A DNA stretch of 64,000 bases from Ochromonas danica (taxonomy: Eukaryota; Sar; Chrysophyceae; Chromulinales; Chromulinaceae), in contig VKHL01000089.1 in NCBI GenBank assembly GCA_015146655.1, positions 54,833 to 118,832 on the forward strand, read 5' to 3'. The notes below the pieces were generated by a model, which searched no databases, had not been told where the DNA came from, and saw nothing but the letters and a program-made list of their open reading frames with translations. A program made the translations under genes and the position numbers. Positions 57,522 through 64,000 of the stretch are shown here, one piece after another (the stretch's first letter is position 1; each line of letters starts with the position of its first letter).

Positions 57522-58865
57522 GTTTGTCCTAATAATCTTTCTCTGATTCTCTTGTAAAGTGGGTGCAAGTAAATCTTCATTTTGTTTGAATCAATTCCGC
57601 ATGACTTAGTTTAACAATAATCAACCATCAGTTTTAAATCTCATCTAAAGTTAGACTATTGCTGGGAGAATACATTACAGTCCATCATTCTATGATGACT
57701 TCTACTGTGATGTCTTGTCTTCTGCTTGTTCCATCTCAGACACACACAGGCTAGACTGGCCTGCCAGTTGCTGTCTCGGAGAAGAGTCCATTATATTAAA
57801 CCTACAAGGAAAGCATAGCAAACACAGTTAGCATCACATCTCAAACTATGAAGTAACCCAGACATAAGAGAGACAAGACAGTATAGTATATACAATAACA
57901 TGGACAGACATATTACATACAATGTTGACAAAGAATGAATTCGACCTAAGGTGCTGTTACATCTGCTTTTACAGACATGGTACATTCTAATTCCATCCTT
58001 CCTAATCACATTTTGAGATAGGAAAGACTTCATCAGAATGGAACCACAGGCAGTCACTAGGCTTTCATCACTTTGTACAAGATTTGATTTTGCTATTTCT
58101 GAACGGACCATCAGACCATGTAATTTCATTCTGTGGTTAGCTGGAATAGCATACAGAGAGACATATAGACAGACACATAGACAGACAGACACAAAGGCTT
58201 GTTATTTTACCTCTTCTTTGTCAAGCATCTAAAGGAGGATGAACCATGTATGTTCATGTTGTCATCCCCCTTTGCCTTTCAAAATAAGGACATGTCATGT
58301 TTCGAATGAAGGCGTCTAGTGAGTAGCAACAACAACAACAACCATCATCATCATCATCATCACCATTCCTAGTTCATGAGTGGCCAGACATTGTTTGATT
58401 GTGTTTGATTGTGTTTGATTGTGATGTGTTGGTTCTTCTGTGTTGGTTCTTGTGTGGTGGACAGCAGAGCACAGCAGAAAACGACTTTAGCATAAGTCGA
58501 CTTTACCTTCCACCACCTCCTTTTCCCGCGGAAATAGTACTTCTCACTGATCATGCAGTAGACATCAAGGTACAGACAGTACACTAACTACTGTAGCTGT
58601 ATGGTATACTATAGGTAATCAACAACAAGATGGAATGAAGTAAACGGCATCGCTGTTTAATCTTATATTTTATTCTTTATTTATTTTATTCGTTGAAGAC
58701 AAGAAAATAAACATATCCAATAATACTTCAGAAAGAGAGCATGATTGGGAAGGATACACTTTCCTTCTTTTCTTTTCTTATCCACACCGTGATGACACAA
58801 GGTTAGTTAGTTGGTTGACTAGCAATGGAATAGAATACAATGTGTCAGGTCTCCTCTCCTCTCCT
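57522..58865. other. 1.3-kb region between convergent genes, no gene called
   Basis: Long for a convergent interval in this compact region. It contains a minus-strand open frame of 133 codons (57791-58192) with a Cys-rich middle but no recognisable domain, an ACAG-rich tract near 58155-58190, ACA/ATC repeats near 58325-58365 and three copies of a TGTTTGATTG unit at 58393-58422. A spliced gene here cannot be excluded. Confidence 0.4.
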
Positions 58866-61145
58866 CTACCAATAGTTGGTGCAGTACTCAGAAGCATACT
58901 GACATCCAATATTGTCAGGAACAGGACTGCGTACACGTGCTTGATGTTTCTCAACATAAGTCAAAGATCTGCCCTTGATCTGAGCAGCAAGTTGTTCAGA
59001 GGAACTATCCCAAAGATCCATCAAATCACTGCGGGCTTTGGCATAAGTTGGGAAACACTCAGACGAGAGAATCTTGCGCGCTTCAACAGTCTTGCCAGCA
59101 TTCAACAAGGACTTGATCTGTAAAGTGAGGAAAGCATCAGGCACGTACTCCTTGAGATAACCTCCTTCTTGAACCTCCGTGACGAAAGCAGCCATTTCAT
59201 CATACCACAACTGCTGCTGAAGGAAGAAGGAGATCTCAGTGATGAGATTCAAAGTCAGACGTTGGTAAGCATCCTTGTCACCCTTCCAGCTCTGATGGAG
59301 TATCTTCCAAGCATTTTGATAATGCGGCCAGGCTTCCTGAGGAGTTTGAGACATCACAGCAAGACAACGTTCCGCAAGAGGATTGGCCAACAAAGTGTTG
59401 GATTGAGTGAAGTAGGCAATGGTATCATCAATAGATCCTCTCTCAGCAAAGGCAATACCAAGATGTAAAGCATGTAACCAAGTCATTCCTTGCACTTGAA
59501 CACTGTTTTGAACAACCTTCAACCAACGATCAGTGGTCTGATAAGACAATGGCAACTTCTTCAAGGTCTCGTCAGAGAAACGTTGTTCTTGGAGTAACTC
59601 TAACCAAGGTTGGGCTTCCTTATATCCCAGAGAACCCTTAGGAGGCAAAGAGAAAGACAAACCAGGGGCTAAAGGACGACCCAAAAGCATTTCTTCCAGA
59701 GCACCCCAAGGCTGTCCTTGTACCAACACTTCACTAGGAGGCAAGGTAGACACATCAGCAAGGAAACTATCGACATCCTTGAAGGTGTCTTTAGACTGTC
59801 CATTAGAACTGGAAATCCAATCATCAATGTGCTTCAGAGCAGAGGCATAGTCAGCACGAAGAGTTTGTTGATCTCCTTTGTAGCCCTTGAACCACTCCGT
59901 CCATTGCAAAATGCTCTCCTTTGGAACAGGGAAGTTCTGCATTTGAGTAGGAGCAGGTCCAACTTGTAACTCAGTGTAATCACCTTGCCTGCGTCCACCA
60001 CCAGCAAGGAAGTCTTGCATGAAGCGTCCAGGTCCAGACTGTCCCCAAGTGTAGAACTTCGTTCCATTCAATGGATGACCATGGATATAGACAAATCCAG
60101 CATCATCTTCTTGGTTATGACCAATATAAGGAGTGTAGACAGTATCAGGAATACGAAGGAACATATCACCAATCTGATGATTACCCAGATAGCTGTTGTC
60201 AGTCATCCATGCATTCTGATAACCAGCGAAGGAGGCATTCTCAATAGCTTCAGCAAACCAAGGCCAAGGAGCATTACGCATGGGGTCACGAGAGGTCTCA
60301 GCAACATGCGTAGCAGGAGTATAAATACGAGTACTAGGCTTAGCATCAACAGCCACGCAAGTCCACCAATAACCACGCAAGTCAACCTCCGTAGGATTAG
60401 TAATACGAGGATGAGCATAGAAGGTTTGATTGGCTACAAGCATATCTACTTGCCAAACTGTACCATTGTAACGGTCAAACTCATAAACACGCACGACAGG
60501 ACCACGTGTAGTATCGACACGAGCCATGTAGACTTGTGTCTCTGAAAAGGCAGAGTGACCAATGATACCAGGGGACCAATTCCATTCTGCACCACCTGCT
60601 GCCCAAGCTTTCAAAGCACCAATATTAGCTGGTTGATGTGCACGATTATTATAGAGAAGATCTTTGCCACGTTGCTTATCATAGATTGCCCATACTTTTC
60701 CATCATATTGAGGTGTAATGGTTACTTTCAAATCTTGATCTTCTAATAACCATACAGGGATATCTTCTGATTTACGATCACATGTCCATAAATCTTGTGT
60801 AAGATAAGGTAATTGAGGACTACGCATATCTTCCATAGCACCATCAAAGATATCATCACCACAAGAATCATCTGGTGAGAAAGGTTTGGGTGTACCACGA
60901 CCACCACCAATTTTCACACCTACTGAACCACCTTCAATAGAACCTTGTTGGAACATGAAGTTAGGTAAAAGATTACCAGGAAGTGTATCACTATTTAGAA
61001 TGTTCATAGTGGATTGTTTCAAGGTGGCTGAAGAAGTTACAACAGAAGATTTTCCTTGAACTTCATGAGTAGCTGAGACACTAGTAGTAGTAGCATCTAA
61101 GAAGGTAGCAATAAACCATAAGAGGAAAGCTGGACGAAGCAGCAT
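58866..61145 (-). CDS. secreted DUF5107 protein with TPR-like C-terminus
   Basis: Likely secreted or vacuolar and carbohydrate-related, by analogy: DUF5107 is a beta-sandwich domain found with tetratricopeptide repeats in bacterial and some eukaryotic proteins. A single exon encodes 759 residues, beginning with a signal peptide (MLLRPAFLLWFIATFLDATTTSVSA). The DUF5107-like part (about 100-400) contains ITPQYDGKVWAIYDKQRGKDLLYNN, GGAEWNWSPGIIGHSA and NPTEVDLRGYWWTCVAVDA. The C-terminal 280 residues are helical pairs (LHALHLGIAFAERGSIDDTIAYFTQS, AWPHYQNAWKILHQSWKGDKDAYQRL), consistent with TPRs. The ATG at 61145 is chosen because it starts the signal peptide; the frame is open for 44 codons further upstream. 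Horizontal origin from bacteria is possible. Confidence 0.8.
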   Translation of the reverse strand: MLLRPAFLLWFIATFLDATTTSVSATHEVQGKSSVVTSSATLKQSTMNILNSDTLPGNLLPNFMFQQGSIEGGSVGVKIGGGRGTPKPFSPDDSCGDDIFDGAMEDMRSPQLPYLTQDLWTCDRKSEDIPVWLLEDQDLKVTITPQYDGKVWAIYDKQRGKDLLYNNRAHQPANIGALKAWAAGGAEWNWSPGIIGHSAFSETQVYMARVDTTRGPVVRVYEFDRYNGTVWQVDMLVANQTFYAHPRITNPTEVDLRGYWWTCVAVDAKPSTRIYTPATHVAETSRDPMRNAPWPWFAEAIENASFAGYQNAWMTDNSYLGNHQIGDMFLRIPDTVYTPYIGHNQEDDAGFVYIHGHPLNGTKFYTWGQSGPGRFMQDFLAGGGRRQGDYTELQVGPAPTQMQNFPVPKESILQWTEWFKGYKGDQQTLRADYASALKHIDDWISSSNGQSKDTFKDVDSFLADVSTLPPSEVLVQGQPWGALEEMLLGRPLAPGLSFSLPPKGSLGYKEAQPWLELLQEQRFSDETLKKLPLSYQTTDRWLKVVQNSVQVQGMTWLHALHLGIAFAERGSIDDTIAYFTQSNTLLANPLAERCLAVMSQTPQEAWPHYQNAWKILHQSWKGDKDAYQRLTLNLITEISFFLQQQLWYDEMAAFVTEVQEGGYLKEYVPDAFLTLQIKSLLNAGKTVEARKILSSECFPTYAKARSDLMDLWDSSSEQLAAQIKGRSLTYVEKHQARVRSPVPDNIGCQYASEYCTNYW

Positions 61146-61700
61146 GGTTAAGGGAAAGGTGAAGGGCGAAGGGCGAAGGGTGAAGGGTAGGATAGGGTAT
61201 GGAGCAGTTGATTGTGGCAAAGCAAAGGACAACACAGAGAGACAGCGACAGGAACACAGACAGACAGACAGACACACGGAACCTGAAAATCGAAAACCCA
61301 GGTTGAAGTCGAAAATCCGAAAAATCCCCCTTTGATCTCCGCGTTTATTCGAAAAGTCCCCCTTTATCGAGTGCTTTTACTCTTGTTGCTTGGCATTGAA
61401 AAACCTGCTGGATATACACGGTAACTCAGGTGTTCCAAAAGTTAGATTTGTGAGCCATGTCAAGCCATAGCAGTTATGAGAATCTTTTGCCATCACCCGG
61501 CCCTTCACCTTCATTTGGAGAGTGATACGAATACCTTGGTTTTAAGAAAGACCTGAAGTTAAACGAGCTTAACAGTGGACACTAAACATAATGAAAATGC
61601 CACATGGGTTCAAAAGTCCTTTTCGTTCTACTGTGTCTGTATTTGCAACAACTCCTGGAGTTAAAGCTTGCTATGTAGGATATTCCACTTACAACAAATG
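61146..61700. other. 555-bp intergenic region
   Basis: Holds the promoter of the DUF5107 gene, with GAAGGGC/GAAGGGT short tandem repeats at about 61157-61190, and the 3' flank of COQ8. CAGA repeats occur near 61258-61275. No gene is seen. Confidence 0.5.
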
Positions 61701-63353
61701 CTAATCAAATTTGTAATTTCTAAAGACATCTTCCAACATATCTCTACACGTAATATTTGCTTTCAACTTAATACAAAGTAAGAAAGCACCTGCTAGCTTA
61801 CGATGTAAAGAATAAGCTTCCGTTGGTGGAGGTGTTAAACGATACTTCATAAAAGTACCACCATATTGACTAATACGAGAACTCATTTGAGAGTTGGCAA
61901 AGTCAAAAGGCTCATTCTTTAAGAAAGGCTCACCCACCACTAATCCTGCTTCTACATGTGCATCCACAAATTCTTGTGATTCATCTCCTGTGAGGAAACC
62001 TAACTCTTGAGAGATTTTCAAAATCGTATCTCGATCTCTATTAGCAGCAGCCCAAACAAGTCGCATATATCCATCTACAAAGGTCTTCGAATAGGATCGT
62101 GCAGCACCAAAATCAATCAGATAAATGGTACGACTTGGATCATCATAAAGAAAGTTGGCAAAGTTAGGATCAGATTGAATGAATCTCCAATTGAATAGTT
62201 CACGAATAGTCATCAACAAGACAGTTCGAGCAATAGCATTACGTACAGGTTGAGAATAATTTGCTGCTTTATCAATGGATACTCCAGGAACCAATCGACT
62301 GGTAAGAATGCGAGAAGTTGAAAATGCCGGGAAGATCTCTGGCACTTGTGTATGTTTTCGTAGAATAGGATCATTTAACACAAGTTCACGGTATTTCATT
62401 TGACTAGCAGCTTCTTGTACATAGTCACATTCTTCACCTAACTCAGATCTGGCCACAGAGATGATATTATCAATGAAGAGACCTGGAGGAAGTAAACCTG
62501 TCACTTTGACTAGTCGTTTCAAGTTATCTAAATCACTCTCAATTGATTCTGCTACACCTGGATATTGAATTTTCAAAGCTACTGCAGTTCCATCTTTTAA
62601 AACAGCACGATGAACTTGACCAATAGAAGCAGCTGCAATAGGCACAGGATTGAATTCTGTGAAATGAGATCTCCAATCACTTCCCAGTTGAGACACTAAC
62701 TGTGCTTCTAATTGACGTTGTGGCATATAGTCAGCAGCTTGTTTAACACGATCTAAGGCTTTAGCAAGAGCAGGTGGTAGACTATTTTCATCTTGAATAC
62801 TGAGCATTTGTCCCAATTTCAACGCTGCACCACGCATACGACACAATGATTCAGCCAACCGCTCAGCACTTTCATCTGATAGAGAGTGGGGCTGCTCACT
62901 CCCAGAAAGGACATGTGAAGCTCGTCCCACTGCTTCACCAATGGCCAATCGCACTGCTAGACCTCCAAAGCCCATCATTCGACTAAATGGTGTGGCAGGA
63001 ACAGCACGTTCTCGCATTAACTTGGCAACACTATCTCGCTCATTCTCTTGTGCATTTACTTTAGCATTATGTGCTTGATCCACTTCAGTGACTTGATCAA
63101 ATCCAATGGGATCTCGTTCCTCATTCATCCCTGTTCTGGAGGCTTTCTCTTTGCCTTCATCTTCTGCATTAGTAGTAGTAGTAGAAGACTTTCTGGATGT
63201 GAAATCACTACTAGCATCTTGTGCAAGCTTAATCAATTCGGAGAGATGATAAGTTGCTCGTTCTACACGCCATTGGACTTCTGGTCGACTTTTCTTGATC
63301 ACTTGATCCACAACAAGTTTGGCACCACGAAGAACACGAGAGTAATCTGCCAT
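61701..63353 (-). CDS. COQ8: COQ8/ADCK (ABC1, UbiB) atypical kinase
   Basis: Atypical kinase/ATPase that supports coenzyme Q biosynthesis in mitochondria. A single exon encodes 550 residues. Hallmarks: the KxGQ motif in ALKLGQMLSIQDE near residue 179, the Ala-rich loop AAASIGQVH near 240 that replaces the glycine-rich loop, Lys in VALKIQYPG, EECDYVQEA, QSDPNFANF near 398, and DFGAAR near 417. The KxGQ motif and AAAS loop place it with COQ8/ADCK3, rather than plastid ABC1K members. The N-terminus (MADYSRVLRGAKLVVDQVIKK) is amphipathic and could be a presequence. A disordered Ser/Glu-rich stretch lies at about 45-100. Confidence 0.93.
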   Translation of the reverse strand: MADYSRVLRGAKLVVDQVIKKSRPEVQWRVERATYHLSELIKLAQDASSDFTSRKSSTTTTNAEDEGKEKASRTGMNEERDPIGFDQVTEVDQAHNAKVNAQENERDSVAKLMRERAVPATPFSRMMGFGGLAVRLAIGEAVGRASHVLSGSEQPHSLSDESAERLAESLCRMRGAALKLGQMLSIQDENSLPPALAKALDRVKQAADYMPQRQLEAQLVSQLGSDWRSHFTEFNPVPIAAASIGQVHRAVLKDGTAVALKIQYPGVAESIESDLDNLKRLVKVTGLLPPGLFIDNIISVARSELGEECDYVQEAASQMKYRELVLNDPILRKHTQVPEIFPAFSTSRILTSRLVPGVSIDKAANYSQPVRNAIARTVLLMTIRELFNWRFIQSDPNFANFLYDDPSRTIYLIDFGAARSYSKTFVDGYMRLVWAAANRDRDTILKISQELGFLTGDESQEFVDAHVEAGLVVGEPFLKNEPFDFANSQMSSRISQYGGTFMKYRLTPPPTEAYSLHRKLAGAFLLCIKLKANITCRDMLEDVFRNYKFD

Positions 63354-63617
63354 ACTGTGATGATGATGATGATGAAAGCGAGGGAAAGAAGGAAGAAAGG
63401 AAGAAGATAGCGTGACTTGCGAGGACAGTAATGGTAGAACTGAGCAGGTCAGCGAGCAAGTCGTGATGATGATGATGATGGTCTCTTCTCACACTCCCAG
63501 TGGAGGAGAGAAACCACTTCTTCGAACAAAACCAGTTTATTAACTTAAATAGATTATAGTCTAATTTATAAGTGCCATACGCATACTTTTGTCTATGCAC
63601 GCCATCTTTTGACCAAA

Positions 63618-64000
63618 ATGATACGCAGTTACAAATTCATGATTCTACTCATATTGTGCCTCTACCTGCTCCTTTCCCCCGGTGGTTCTTGGAGATTATT
63701 GAATTACCACGTTGGAACTCTGCATATGGTGGCCGACAAGAGAGTATTTCGGCCCTCCACGAGACGTCAAGCTTCAGCAGCCAATGTCAACGTCAATCAA
63801 AATGACAATGATCGGCGAGGCATCATATTTTGTTGCTTCGTTTAACTTTCCCAAGGCAGGGTGATCTTGTCATTGATCATTGCGAAATTAAGTAACGCGT
63901 ATCTCTTCCAGTCATATTTACCCTCGCCAAACCTCTTTTGGTGACCATCCATATCTTGAGACCTTCGGTTACTCTTTGGGTCAGCCGTATGTGTGGCATC
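63618..64000 (+). CDS. first exon(s) of a signal-peptide-bearing preprotein, cut by window end
   Basis: Not recognised; partial. It starts with a hydrophobic signal peptide (MIRSYKFMILLILCLYLLLSPGGS) followed by WRLLNYHVGTLH and a basic Arg/Ser-rich segment (RVFRPSTRRQASA), the composition of a bipartite plastid presequence. The first frame meets a stop at 63843. A plausible exon 2 starts at 63912 after ctcttccag and reads HIYPRQTSFGDHPYLETFGY to the window end. I could not fix the donor of exon 1. It is divergent from COQ8, 264 bp between starts. Confidence 0.45.

Noticed and set aside
57791-58192. 133-codon minus-strand open frame between convergent genes
   Set aside because: The start lies in a CAGA/TGTC simple repeat and no domain is recognised; kept only as a note in the intergenic entry.

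Overview
The window is nuclear DNA of a eukaryote, most likely a stramenopile (heterokont) alga or close relative. Most genes carry short GT-AG introns (about 60-300 bp) that I could splice so that the reading frame closes. The gene content is eukaryotic: beta-tubulin, beta-COP, mitochondrial processing peptidase, CENP-C, ALG6, COQ8, FAM98 and an ABCC transporter. A bacterial-type elongation factor P with a signal peptide followed by a TSA/F cleavage motif points to a complex plastid of red-algal origin. Telomere-type TTAGGG/CCCTAA motifs occur inside the window. The lineage call is inference; no rRNA or plastid DNA is present.

Layout. 1-7 kb: an HSP20 gene behind heat-shock elements, then an ankyrin gene built from one repeat per exon. 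7-13 kb: an ABCC (MRP-type) transporter. 13-20 kb: MPP-beta and plastid EF-P (divergent), then beta-COP. 20-27.3 kb: a WDR27-like WD40 protein, a secreted EEP-family phosphodiesterase, a GNAT-like preprotein and a 4'-phosphopantetheinyl transferase. 27.6-35 kb: an unidentified acidic protein, CENP-C/Mif2, and a FUT8-like glycosyltransferase. 35-36.2 kb: a gene broken by a 752-base assembly gap. 36.2-40.8 kb: a hairpin-rich repeat region, an unidentified gene whose 3' end is duplicated downstream, and a G+C-rich gene between the two copies, with a short telomere-repeat tract exactly at the breakpoint of the first copy. 40.7-50.9 kb: a single-pass receptor-like protein, an APC amino-acid permease, beta-tubulin, a 140-bp MITE, an unidentified acidic protein and an STK16-like kinase. 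51-64 kb: ALG6, FAM98, tRNA-Ala(UGC), a PH-domain protein with a coiled N-terminus, a secreted DUF5107 protein, COQ8/ABC1, and the first part of a preprotein gene cut by the window end.

The genes are ordinary housekeeping genes with no operon logic. Several divergent pairs share short promoters (kinase/ALG6 start codons are 41 bp apart). The most unusual structures are the exon-duplicating ankyrin gene, the 38.0-40.7 kb duplication/insertion with telomere repeats, and the MITE. I saw no convincing new multi-gene system.
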